Origin: an uncultured Corynebacterium sp.
Lineage (GTDB): Bacteria > Actinomycetota > Actinomycetes > Mycobacteriales > Mycobacteriaceae
Direction of reading: 5' to 3'
Length of the DNA: 64,000 nucleotides
Assembly: GCF_946222305.1 (NCBI RefSeq)
Contig: NZ_CAMIHZ010000006.1
Span: 1-64,000 of the forward strand
The notes beneath the pieces were generated by a model that saw only the letters and a program-made list of their open reading frames with translations, had not been told where the DNA came from and did no database searches. Numbering within the stretch: position 1 is the first letter of the stretch; every line of letters begins with the position of its first letter. Positions 6,679-15,238 of this stretch are shown piece after piece. Position numbers and translations under genes: made by a program.

Positions 6679-9288
6679 ATGATGAACCACAACCCGCTGG
6701 ACCCAGCCAACCCTTGGGGTAGTGGGGATTCTGTGGATTCTCCTTTTGGCGACGCCGCCCCGGCCGATTCCCCCTTCGTGCCCCAGCAGGCACCGCCACA
6801 GCCGGTGAGCGGGGCGTCGAATAATCTTCTGGAGGGCCTGAACCCGCAACAAGAAGAAGCCGTACTGCACCGTGGTAGCCCGCTCCTCATTGTTGCGGGG
6901 GCGGGATCGGGAAAGACGAGCGTGCTGACCAGGCGTATTGCGCATCTGCTGCAGACGGGAGTAGCGCCCTGGCAAGTCCTGGCGATCACGTTCACCAACA
7001 AGGCCGCAGGGGAGATGCGGGAACGCGTGGTCGATTTGGTGGGGCCGCAAGCCGAGAAGATGTGGGTTTCGACGTTCCACTCGATGTGCGTGCGTGTTTT
7101 GCGGGCGAATGCGAATTTGGTCTCTGGGCTGAATTCTAATTTCACGATCTACGATTCGGATGATTCCAAGCGACTCATCACCATGGTGATCAAGGACGCG
7201 GGAATGGATCTGAAGGAATTCGCTCCCCGGTCAGTACTGTCAGTGATCTCGAATTGGAAAAACGAGCTGGTGGGGCCGGAAGCAGCACTGGCTGAGGCGC
7301 AGGCGGATTCCAATCCCCACACCATTAATATTGCTTCGCTTTACGCCACTTATCAGCGCCGCTTGCGGGCGGCGAACGCAGTGGATTTCGATGATCTCAT
7401 CGGCGAAGTTGTGGACATTTTGCGGAAAAACCCCGCAGTCGCCGAACACTACCGTCGTCGATTCCGCCATGTCCTCGTTGACGAGTACCAGGACACGAAC
7501 CACGCCCAGTACGTACTGGTGTCCACACTGGTGGGCACTGGTGACGACGCGGGCGAACTGTGTGTGGTGGGTGATGCCGATCAATCCATCTATGCCTTCC
7601 GTGGCGCCACGATTCGCAATATCGAAGAATTCGAACGCGATTACCCCAACGCCACGACCATTTTGCTGGAACAGAACTATCGTTCCACCCAGACCATTTT
7701 GACGGCTGCCAACCGTGTGATCGAACGCAACCAGGGGCGCCGCGAAAAGAAACTGTGGACCGATCTGGGTGATGGCGAGCGGATCGGCGGGTACGTCGCA
7801 GATAACGAGCACGACGAGGCGAATTTCATCGTCGAGCAGATTGATGACCTCGTGGATAACCACGGTTATGGCTACAACGATATTGCCGTGATGTACCGCA
7901 CGAATAACGCTTCTCGCGCTATTGAGGATGTGCTGGTGCGTTCGGGACTGCCGTACAAGGTGGTGGGCGGGACCCGCTTCTACGAACGTCGCGAGATCCG
8001 CGATATCGTTGCGTACCTTAAGGTCATCGACAATCCCAATGACACCGTTGCGCTGCGTCGAATCATCAACACCCCGCGCCGGGGGATTGGCGATCGGGCT
8101 ATCGCCCAAGTCACCGTCCATGCTGAAGCGCAGAATATTGCATTTGCTGATGCCCTAGTGGACGCTGCCCAGGGGCGTGTGCCCTTGCTATCTGGACGGG
8201 GTAAAAACGCGATTGCGGGATTCTTGGAGTTGATGGACACCTTGCGCGCGGAGGCGGAGGCGTCGGAATTAAAGGCCAGTGATGGCAGCGGCCTAGAAGT
8301 TCGAGACCTCGGCCGTATCGTCAGCCGAGTAGTAGATATGACCGGTTACAAAGCGGAGCTGGAGAAGTCCAACGATCCGCAGGATGGCACCCGGTTGGAC
8401 AACTTGAACGAACTGGTCAGCGTGGGACATGAGTTCTCGCAAGAAGCGGCGAACCAGCGGGCATATATCGAGTGGTCGGAGGAGGAGCAGCAGCTCGCCG
8501 AAGGTGAGGCCCCGCTGGGAAGTATTCAGGCGTTTCTGGAGCGTGTGAGCTTGGTAGCCGACGCCGATCAGATTCCGGCTGACCAGCAGAACATGGTCAC
8601 GCTCATGACGTTGCACACTGCCAAGGGGTTGGAATTCCCGGTAGTGTTCCTCACCGGTTGGGAGGACGGCCAATTCCCACACATGCGTGCCTTGGGGGAT
8701 CCGCGTGAACTCAACGAGGAGCGGCGCTTGGCCTATGTGGGTATCACGCGCGCCAAGCAGCGCCTGTTCCTTACCCGCGCGGTCACCCGCACCGGTTGGG
8801 GGCAGCCGGTGAGCAACCCGCCTTCTCGTTTCCTTTCCGAGGTGCCAGACGAGCTTGTGGATTGGATCCGCGAAGAGCCGAGCTGGGGTGCCGGCGGCGA
8901 TAGTTCCGGATGGAGTGGTGGCTCTGGTTGGAACGGTGGCGGATCCAGCTGGAATGGGAGCGGTAGCAGCTGGAGTGGCGGTGGCGCTGGTTATAGCGGT
9001 AGTGGATCTGGATATAACGGTGGCGGATCTGGTTGGAAATCTGGCGGGTCCACGACTTCCGCGAACTCGCGAACGGCGCGGCGCCGTCCCACTGCGCCAG
9101 CACGTAAGAACAAGAACGCCGACCTGCAGCTGGAGGTCGGCGACAAGGTCAACCACGATAAATACGGATTGGGAACGGTCAAGCGGGTCGATGGCGCTGG
9201 CCCACGGACGACCGTGATGATTGACTTTGGAAGTTCCGGAACCGTGCGCCTGATGCTGTTCGGCGGGGTGCCGATGGAAAAGCTATAA
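6679..9288 (+). CDS. pcrA: ATP-dependent DNA helicase PcrA/UvrD
   Basis: SF1A 3'-5' helicase of nucleotide excision repair and replication-transcription conflict. The 869-residue reading starts at ATG 6679, with AAGGAAGG seven bases upstream. Motifs in order: Q motif and Walker A (LNPQQEEAV...AGAGSGKT), Ia (ITFTNKAAGEM), II (VDEYQDTN), III (GDADQSIYAFRGA), IV (EQNYRST), V (TLHTAKGLEFPVVFL) and VI (RLAYVGITRAK). Around residues 734-792 there is a Gly/Ser/Trp/Tyr repeat linker, followed by the Tudor-like C-terminal domain (VGDKVNHDKYGLGTVKRV) that binds RNA polymerase in this family. A strong terminator follows. Confidence 0.96.
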   Translation: MMNHNPLDPANPWGSGDSVDSPFGDAAPADSPFVPQQAPPQPVSGASNNLLEGLNPQQEEAVLHRGSPLLIVAGAGSGKTSVLTRRIAHLLQTGVAPWQVLAITFTNKAAGEMRERVVDLVGPQAEKMWVSTFHSMCVRVLRANANLVSGLNSNFTIYDSDDSKRLITMVIKDAGMDLKEFAPRSVLSVISNWKNELVGPEAALAEAQADSNPHTINIASLYATYQRRLRAANAVDFDDLIGEVVDILRKNPAVAEHYRRRFRHVLVDEYQDTNHAQYVLVSTLVGTGDDAGELCVVGDADQSIYAFRGATIRNIEEFERDYPNATTILLEQNYRSTQTILTAANRVIERNQGRREKKLWTDLGDGERIGGYVADNEHDEANFIVEQIDDLVDNHGYGYNDIAVMYRTNNASRAIEDVLVRSGLPYKVVGGTRFYERREIRDIVAYLKVIDNPNDTVALRRIINTPRRGIGDRAIAQVTVHAEAQNIAFADALVDAAQGRVPLLSGRGKNAIAGFLELMDTLRAEAEASELKASDGSGLEVRDLGRIVSRVVDMTGYKAELEKSNDPQDGTRLDNLNELVSVGHEFSQEAANQRAYIEWSEEEQQLAEGEAPLGSIQAFLERVSLVADADQIPADQQNMVTLMTLHTAKGLEFPVVFLTGWEDGQFPHMRALGDPRELNEERRLAYVGITRAKQRLFLTRAVTRTGWGQPVSNPPSRFLSEVPDELVDWIREEPSWGAGGDSSGWSGGSGWNGGGSSWNGSGSSWSGGGAGYSGSGSGYNGGGSGWKSGGSTTSANSRTARRRPTAPARKNKNADLQLEVGDKVNHDKYGLGTVKRVDGAGPRTTVMIDFGSSGTVRLMLFGGVPMEKL

Positions 9289-9312
9289 CGCCAAGCCTTG
9301 CCACAACGAGCA

Positions 9313-9357
9313 AAAGTGGCCGGGATCTTCTATCAGGGATCCCGGCCACTTTGTTTT
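9313..9357. terminator. Bidirectional rho-independent terminator between pcrA and the M23 gene
   Basis: A perfect 15-bp stem, 9313-9327 with 9338-9352 (AAAGTGGCCGGGATC and its complement), has a 10-nt loop. T-rich flanks occur on both sides, so it can end transcription of pcrA and of the convergent M23 peptidase gene. Confidence 0.9.
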
Positions 9358-9405
9358 GTGCGAAAGCTTTAGCGCTTAAGTTAGCTCGGCAGGCTGGATG
9401 AGTCT

Positions 9406-10170
9406 TTACAGGTTGATGCCACGCTCGGCCAACCAAGGCTGTGGATCGATTGGGCCACCATCGTTAGGGTGCACCTCGAAGTGCAGGTGGGAACCAGTGG
9501 AGAAGCCTTCGCTGCCCATGCCGGCGATCTTCTGGCCTGCGGTGACAATGTCGCCAACCTTGACGTCCAAGGTAGCCATGTGACCGTAAACGGTGATGGT
9601 GCCGTCTTCGTGCTTGATACGGACCCAATTACCGAAACCGGAAGCTGGGCCGGAGTCGATGACGGTGCCGTCTTCAACGGCGAGGATTGGGGTGCCGATG
9701 GCGTTCGCGATATCAACGCCGTTGTGCATGGTGCCCCAACGTGAGCCGAATGGGGAGGTGAAGGAACCTTCGGCTGGCTTTGCGACCTTCGGTGCGCGCG
9801 CAGCTGCATCAGCAGCCATGCGCTCCTGGGTGTAACGAAGCGCGGAGTCCAGCTGGCTGCTCAAGCCGGTGATCTGCTTGTCCTGAGCAACCTCTAGGAT
9901 CTGTGGCGCGTCGGATTGGGAGCTGGTGCTTCCCACCGCGCCGGAGTTGTTCTGTGCGAGAACAGTGGTGTCCGTAGCCAGTGCGATATCCTTCTTCTCG
10001 GAGGATTGCTGAGCACCAGCGGTGGCACCTGCAGCGCCTGCAGAAGTAACTGCAGAAGCGGCTACAGCGACCATAGCGACACGGCGCTTGGCGCTGTTAT
10101 CAACCTTGCGGTGTGCACCGGCCGGGCGGGAATCCAAGGAGCTACGCACGTTGTTTAACCTCTTCGTCAT
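9406..10170 (-). CDS. Secreted M23-family (LytM) peptidoglycan endopeptidase
   Basis: 254-residue exported zinc endopeptidase expected to cut peptide cross-links in the wall. An N-terminal basic segment and hydrophobic stretch (VAMVAVAASAVTSAGAAG) act as export signal, followed by a linker that may be helical (residues 85-115). The M23 core is clear: FGSRWGTMHNGVDI (first His and Asp ligands), YGHM and GSHLHFEV (HxH). The ATG at 10170 lacks a good ribosome-binding site; a GTG at 10149 has AGAGG upstream and is an alternative. Upstream TAACAAA/GTTAC elements resemble those before rpfB and suggest shared control. Confidence 0.88.
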   Translation of the reverse strand: MTKRLNNVRSSLDSRPAGAHRKVDNSAKRRVAMVAVAASAVTSAGAAGATAGAQQSSEKKDIALATDTTVLAQNNSGAVGSTSSQSDAPQILEVAQDKQITGLSSQLDSALRYTQERMAADAAARAPKVAKPAEGSFTSPFGSRWGTMHNGVDIANAIGTPILAVEDGTVIDSGPASGFGNWVRIKHEDGTITVYGHMATLDVKVGDIVTAGQKIAGMGSEGFSTGSHLHFEVHPNDGGPIDPQPWLAERGINL

Positions 10171-10500
10171 CGGATCTGGGAGGGGATTCGTTACTTAAGT
10201 GGGTCAGATTGTAACCACTTTGTTATCAACGAGTCGTAACATTAATGCGCCCCAGGGGCTAGAGCAAGCCATTTCGGGGAGAAATAACATTTCGATATCT
10301 TTCCGGGGGTGAGGGTGTCCTCGGACTTAGAACATTCGCAGCGCATTTGTGCTGTTACGGGCGTTATCAGTTTTTAATATTTAGGCGTTTCTTGGGTTTT
10401 AGTGGGTGAGAAAATTTTTTCGTAACCCTCAAGCGCCGCTTGAGACTTTGGGGCGAGTCAGTTCACCACCATGGGATAAGAGGAAGGCACAATAGGACGG
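10171..10500. other. Divergent promoter region, M23 gene and perM
   Basis: No gene is visible in these 330 bases. On the minus strand, GTTAC/TAAC elements lie at 10211-10240, including TAACAAAGTGGTTACAAT (complement of 10208-10225). MtrA of C. glutamicum is known to control M23 and Rpf genes, so these may be MtrA sites; this is inference. On the plus strand CACAAT (10488-10493) lies seven bases before the perM GTG and fits a leaderless promoter. I looked for a ydaO-type riboswitch and did not find one. Confidence 0.45.
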
Positions 10501-12111
10501 GTGAGTGAGCAAACAGATGCTAGGAGGCGGAGGCCTGCGTCGCGCCCCAACGAGAGGTTCGTGGCGCGGTCTCGGTCAGCAGAAGAAACTCGGCGCAAGG
10601 CTACGCCTGAACGGGCGCCGCGCTCAGCCTTCGAAGCCAAGTGGCAGCAATGGCGGCCCCACTTACGTCGCTTTGCTCCAGTCGTGGGGCTTAATCATGC
10701 AGTGACGCTCGCGATCCTCATTGCTATTGCCGTGATCGTCGGAATTGGCGCTGGGTTCGGAGTAGTGCCTGCCACGATCGCTGGGCTGTGGATGCAGGTC
10801 AATCTCGCCCCGGTCGAGATGACAGGCGTCACGCTGGGCTTCACGCCGCTGCTCCCCGCCCTCCTTATTGTCTGGATCCATTCCCGGCGGGTGACCAATG
10901 CCCTTGGCAACGCTGTGAGCATTAGGGGGCTGCGGGTTTTTACCACCGTCGGACTGTTGCTGCCCATACTTATTACGTGTATCGCGTGGCTAATGCTGTG
11001 GGATGCGTCCAAGGTATACAACGTGGATCCGCCAAATCTCCTAGTGGCCATCGCCTCGACGGCGCTAGTAAACGGTGCTGCGCTCGTGATGGGCATGGGT
11101 GCTCGAGTTTGGCGCGCTTTGTTATTGCGCCGCGGATTGCCAACGTGGCCGGTGGAAGCCTTCCGACTAGCACGGCGCTTCCTGCTGTGGATGTGCGCAG
11201 CCGGCCTTGTGATCGCGTTGATCTCGATGTTCGCCAACTTCGGCGCGCTACGTAGCACCTACGAAATCACCTCTGACGCCTCAGGTGGCATCGGCTTGAC
11301 TTTGTTGAGTCTGCTGTACCTACCCAACCTCGCTGTAGCTTCTGCTGCTGTGCTCATGGGCGGGGAGTTCCAGATCGGCCATGGCGTGTTCTCGCTTTTT
11401 GCTGCCAACAACGTGAACCTCCCACCGGTTCCTATTGCTGCGGCCATTCCGAACCATGAACTAGCGTTTGCGCCATTCGCTATGATCGTTCCGGCTTTCG
11501 TGGCCGTGGCTGTCGTCTATCGCTACATGCAACGACGTGGCTATATCGAAGCCCCCGCCTACCTTGCGCTCACCGCAGGCGCGGCCGTAGCGTTCATCGG
11601 CTACTGCCTTAGTTGGCTGGCGGGCGGCGAACTGGGAATCTTCGGCCTCACCGGCCCAACCCCATGGATGTTCGCTCTAGAGGGCGCGGCATGGCTGATC
11701 GTTCCGTCGCTCGTCATGATGTTGTGGGCAGCTCGCGCTGGTTCTCAGGTCGTGGAAGATGTTGTTGACGCTACGCCGCGTTCTGAGGCCAAGACGGCGT
11801 CGGATAAAGAAAAGACCGACTCGGCAACGCTAAGCAAGCCAGCGAAGAAGAAGGAGCAGGAAGCCAAGCGTACAAGTGCCAAGAAGGACGGGGGCGCCAA
11901 GAAGGATGAGGGTACCGCGTCGGGCATGGCGCGAAAAGTGTCCAAGGATGACGAAGCAGGCGAAGTGTCCGGCGACGAAACAGGCGACGAACCAAACGAC
12001 GAAGCTGGCGAACAACTGGGCGAAGTGTCTGGTGAACAAGTAGCTGAAGAGACAGACGAAGCAGCGACAGCAGAAGTAGACGATAAAAGGAACAGCGGAA
12101 AAGAGGAATAG
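10501..12111 (+). CDS. perM: PerM-like multipass membrane protein (DUF6350)
   Basis: 536 residues. After a basic N-terminus of about 60 residues come about ten membrane segments (roughly residues 65-420), including the conserved region LSLLYLPNLAVASAAVLMGGEFQIGHGVFSLF described here by its pattern of NLAVA and GxGVFSLF. Mycobacterial PerM (Rv0955), upstream of purN in the same order, supports cell division under stress. Residues 420-536 are a charged, disordered-looking tail with Lys/Ala then Asp/Glu/Gly repeats. GTG start 10501 has CACAAT seven bases upstream. The stop is three bases before purN. Confidence 0.82.
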   Translation: MSEQTDARRRRPASRPNERFVARSRSAEETRRKATPERAPRSAFEAKWQQWRPHLRRFAPVVGLNHAVTLAILIAIAVIVGIGAGFGVVPATIAGLWMQVNLAPVEMTGVTLGFTPLLPALLIVWIHSRRVTNALGNAVSIRGLRVFTTVGLLLPILITCIAWLMLWDASKVYNVDPPNLLVAIASTALVNGAALVMGMGARVWRALLLRRGLPTWPVEAFRLARRFLLWMCAAGLVIALISMFANFGALRSTYEITSDASGGIGLTLLSLLYLPNLAVASAAVLMGGEFQIGHGVFSLFAANNVNLPPVPIAAAIPNHELAFAPFAMIVPAFVAVAVVYRYMQRRGYIEAPAYLALTAGAAVAFIGYCLSWLAGGELGIFGLTGPTPWMFALEGAAWLIVPSLVMMLWAARAGSQVVEDVVDATPRSEAKTASDKEKTDSATLSKPAKKKEQEAKRTSAKKDGGAKKDEGTASGMARKVSKDDEAGEVSGDETGDEPNDEAGEQLGEVSGEQVAEETDEAATAEVDDKRNSGKEE

Positions 12112-12114
12112 GGA

Positions 12115-12708
12115 ATGAAGATTGTTTTGCTGGCGTCGGGATCCGGCACTTTGCTGCAGAGTGTCCTGGATAACGTCGACCGGGGGCTCGTGGAGATCGC
12201 CGCGGTCGGGGCGGATCGCGAATGTGAAGCCTTGCAGCGTGCAGAACGTGCCGAGGTGGAGACGTTCCGGGTGGACTACGAACCCGGCAATACTGACCGT
12301 GGGCAGTGGAACGCAGATTTGACCGCCAAGATCGATGAATATGATCCAGACCTCGTGGTCAGCGCTGGTTTCATGCGTATCATCGGGGAGGACACCGTTC
12401 GGCACTTCGATGGGAAGATCATCAATACGCACCCGGCGTTGCTGCCGGCTTTCCCAGGGGCGCACGCGGTGGAGGATGCTTTGAATTACGGTGTGCGCGT
12501 CACGGGGTCTACAGTTCATGTTGTGGACAGTGGAGTCGACACGGGCCCGATCATCGCTCAACAAGCTGTGGAGGTGCGTGACGAGGACACCGTCGAAACC
12601 CTGCATGAAAACATCAAGAAAGTGGAGCGGCAGCTCCTCGTGGACGTGCTGCACCGTATCGCACGCCACGGACTAACAATCGAGGGACGAAAGGCCAGGA
12701 TCTCGTAG
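12115..12708 (+). CDS. purN: Phosphoribosylglycinamide formyltransferase
   Basis: PurN transfers formyl from 10-formyl-THF to GAR in purine synthesis. The 197-residue protein shows the family start KIVLLASGSGTLLQ, the active-site Asn/His in INTHPALLPAFPG, and the Asp in VDSGVDTGPII. It begins three bases after perM and ends two bases before purH; the three form one transcription unit with the order seen in mycobacteria. Confidence 0.96.
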   Translation: MKIVLLASGSGTLLQSVLDNVDRGLVEIAAVGADRECEALQRAERAEVETFRVDYEPGNTDRGQWNADLTAKIDEYDPDLVVSAGFMRIIGEDTVRHFDGKIINTHPALLPAFPGAHAVEDALNYGVRVTGSTVHVVDSGVDTGPIIAQQAVEVRDEDTVETLHENIKKVERQLLVDVLHRIARHGLTIEGRKARIS

Positions 12709-12710
12709 CG

Positions 12711-14309
12711 ATGACTGAGGACAAGAAAGCTATCCGCCGCGCGTTGATTAGCGTGTATGACAAAACCGGGCTGGAAGAGCTGGCCAAGGGGTTGTACGAG
12801 GCGGGCGTGAGTATCGTTTCCACCGGTTCCACCGCGAAGAAGATCGCGGACGCCGGAGTGCCTGTAACCGAGGTAGAGCAGCTGACCGGTTTCCCGGAGG
12901 TGCTCGAGGGGCGTGTGAAGACCCTGCACCCACGCGTTCACGCAGGCATTCTGGCCGATACGCGCAAGTCCGATCATCTGCAGCAACTTGAGGATCTCGA
13001 CGTTGAGGCCTTCGAACTGGTGGTAGTGAACCTGTACCCATTCAGTGAGACTGTCGCTTCTGGTGCCGATTTCGATTCCTGCGTGGAGCAGATCGATATC
13101 GGTGGTCCGTCCATGGTCCGCGCTGCCGCGAAGAACCACCCATCTGTCGCTGTCGTTGTAGATCCTGCCCGCTATGACGACGTAATTGCTGCAGCCCGCG
13201 GGGGTGGCTTTAGCCGTGCCGAGCGCACCAAGCTGGCCTTGGCTGCGTTCCGCCATACCGCGTCCTACGACGTGGCGGTTGCTTCCTGGCTCGGCGCGCA
13301 CGTCGATGTGGAAGGCGCTGAAGGTGCTGAAGGCGATTCTCAGTTCCCAGAGTGGATCGGGGAGACCTACGAGCGCGCCAACGTCCTGCGCTATGGCGAG
13401 AACCCACACCAGGCTGCAGCGTTGTACTCCAACGGTGGGGGCCTTGCAGGAGCGAAGCAGTTCCACGGCAAGGAGATGAGCTACAACAACTACACGGATT
13501 CCGATGCCGCGTGGCGTGCCGCCTGGGATCACGAGCGCCCAGCCGTGGCCATCATCAAGCACGCAAACCCATGTGGCATTGCCGTGTCCGATGAATCTAT
13601 CGCTGCTGCCCACCGCCAGGCGCACGCATGTGACCCCATGAGCGCCTTCGGTGGCGTAATTGCCGCTAACCGCGAGGTCACGGTCGAAATGGCCAAGCAG
13701 GTGGCGGAGATTTTCACCGAGGTTATCATCGCGCCTTCCTACGAAGAAGGTGCTGTTGAGGTGCTGAGCCAGAAGAAGAACATCCGCATCCTGCAGGCCG
13801 AGGCGCCCAAGCCGGAGGAGCGGGCAGCTGTCGAACACCGCCAGATTTCCGGTGGCGTACTGGTGCAGCAGCGCGACATCATCGATGCCAAGGGTGACGA
13901 TCCCGCCAACTGGACCCTCGCAGCCGGTGAAGCAGTCGATGAGAAGACCCTCGCTGAGCTGGTCTTCGCATGGCGCTCCGTCCGCGCTGTGAAGTCGAAC
14001 GCCATCCTGCTGGCTAAGGATGGGGCGACCGTGGGCGTCGGTATGGGTCAGGTCAACCGCGTGGATGCGGCGAAGCTGGCAGTTGAGCGCGCCAACAGCT
14101 TGGCCGGTGACGAGGAGCGCGCACGCGGGGCCGTTGCTGCATCGGATGCGTTCTTCCCATTCGCCGACGGTTTTGAGGTGCTGGCCAACGCAGGCGTACG
14201 CGCCGTGGTGCAGCCTGGTGGTTCGGTTCGCGACGCCGAGGTCATCGAAGCCGCTAACAAGGCCGGAGTCACGATGTATCTGACTGGGGAGCGCCACTTC
14301 GCGCACTAA
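12711..14309 (+). CDS. purH: Bifunctional AICAR transformylase / IMP cyclohydrolase
   Basis: PurH carries out the last two steps of IMP synthesis. In this 532-residue protein the N-terminal cyclohydrolase (MGS-like) domain is seen in ALISVYDKTGLEELA, STGSTAKKIADAG and GRVKTLHPRVHAGIL. The transformylase domain contains KHANPCGIAV (catalytic Lys-His) and AFGGVIAANREV. Length is normal. ATG 12711 lies two bases after the purN stop, so translation is probably coupled. Confidence 0.97.
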   Translation: MTEDKKAIRRALISVYDKTGLEELAKGLYEAGVSIVSTGSTAKKIADAGVPVTEVEQLTGFPEVLEGRVKTLHPRVHAGILADTRKSDHLQQLEDLDVEAFELVVVNLYPFSETVASGADFDSCVEQIDIGGPSMVRAAAKNHPSVAVVVDPARYDDVIAAARGGGFSRAERTKLALAAFRHTASYDVAVASWLGAHVDVEGAEGAEGDSQFPEWIGETYERANVLRYGENPHQAAALYSNGGGLAGAKQFHGKEMSYNNYTDSDAAWRAAWDHERPAVAIIKHANPCGIAVSDESIAAAHRQAHACDPMSAFGGVIAANREVTVEMAKQVAEIFTEVIIAPSYEEGAVEVLSQKKNIRILQAEAPKPEERAAVEHRQISGGVLVQQRDIIDAKGDDPANWTLAAGEAVDEKTLAELVFAWRSVRAVKSNAILLAKDGATVGVGMGQVNRVDAAKLAVERANSLAGDEERARGAVAASDAFFPFADGFEVLANAGVRAVVQPGGSVRDAEVIEAANKAGVTMYLTGERHFAH

Positions 14310-14436
14310 TTGGTCCTCCGAGACGTAAACCTGTGGTGTGAGTCGCTATGGTTGCGTCTCGGATGCTGCCGGGGTTGGGGGCCTCAGTTACGCGCAATTC
14401 ACTTAAGCGTGGCCATGCATGTGTTTAATGGATAGC

Positions 14437-15051
14437 ATGAGTTGTACCTTTCCACCCCTGCCTGATGTCGAAGATGAATCGCCGCGCGTGGCCGCGAAGA
14501 AGACGCGCCGCGTGCAACTACTGCGCGCTGCTGCTGACATCATGAGCGTGAAGGGGTATCACGACATGCGGCTGGAGGATTTGGGGGAGGCGGTCGGTGT
14601 CAGCGGTCCTGCGGTGTATCGGCACTTTTCGGGTAAAGAGGAAATCCTCAATGAGTTGCTCACCGGAATTTCTGAGCATCTGCTCAAAGAAGCCAGAAAG
14701 CTGCTCGATGGGGTAGAAGACCCTCGGGATCAACTGGAAACCTTGCTGGATTTCCATATCGATTTCGCCCTGAGTCAACCTGAGCTGATCCGGCTTCACC
14801 AGCGGGAACTGTTCCGGTTAGCTGATGATGGCCGCGAGCGGGTGCGGGTGGCACAGGGGCACTACCTCGCCCTGTGGGCGACCTCGTTGGCGGCTTTCGA
14901 CCCGTCCTTCAAGGGGGAGGCGGGCAAGATTACCGCACAGCTGGTGACGGGCATGATTAATTCGTCCCAGAACACCACCCGGTGGGCGGGGAAGTCAGTT
15001 CTGCGCCGCCAGGTGGCTCTTGCTGCCCGGGCGCTCGTCCGCATTCGCTAG
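14437..15051 (+). CDS. TetR-family regulator, likely of the adjacent acyl-CoA catabolic cluster
   Basis: 204 residues from ATG 14437; ATG codons at 14419 and 14428 are alternatives. I prefer 14437 because TTTAAT (14424-14429) lies seven bases upstream, as in other leaderless genes here. The DNA-binding domain is near residues 20-70: RRVQLLRAAADIMSVKGYHDMR, with HTH LGEAVGVSGPAVYRHFSGKEEIL. The C-terminal part is a helical ligand domain. It directly precedes accD1 and the rest of the leucine-type cluster, like Rv2506 in M. tuberculosis. An inverted repeat (14318-14325, 14355-14362) lies in its upstream region. Confidence 0.85.
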   Translation: MSCTFPPLPDVEDESPRVAAKKTRRVQLLRAAADIMSVKGYHDMRLEDLGEAVGVSGPAVYRHFSGKEEILNELLTGISEHLLKEARKLLDGVEDPRDQLETLLDFHIDFALSQPELIRLHQRELFRLADDGRERVRVAQGHYLALWATSLAAFDPSFKGEAGKITAQLVTGMINSSQNTTRWAGKSVLRRQVALAARALVRIR

Positions 15052-15159
15052 GCGCGCATTCGTGGGATGCGCTTTTAGCGTCAGCGGCCGTTAGCAACCT
15101 CCACCCCAAAAGGGGTAGATGTAATCTTTTTTAGTTTCAAAACGAAAACTTGAGCCAAA

Positions 15160-15204
15160 TGTGTTCCAGAACACACTAATGTTCCCCTTAACCGAAACGG
15201 TTAA
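15160..15204. promoter_or_regulatory. Two perfect palindromes before accD1 (candidate TetR operators)
   Basis: TGTGTTC-CA-GAACACA at 15160-15175 and TTAACCG-AAA-CGGTTAA at 15188-15204 both have perfect 7-bp arms. Their centres are about 28 bp apart, and they lie 35-80 bases before the accD1 ATG at 15239. Their place between the TetR gene and the catabolic operon makes them good operator candidates; which regulator binds is inference. Confidence 0.6.
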
Positions 15205-15238
15205 TTGTCACTAACTGTAATGGGAAGGGAGACGGCCG

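Noticed and set aside
10171..10500. ydaO (c-di-AMP) riboswitch before the M23 gene
   Set aside because: The conserved core elements of that riboswitch could not be found; only GTTAC/TAACAAA elements are seen.
12558..14306. 582-codon open frame antisense to purN/purH
   Set aside because: It is the reverse complement shadow of purH in GC-rich DNA; the protein has no recognisable domain, while purH is conserved over its full length.
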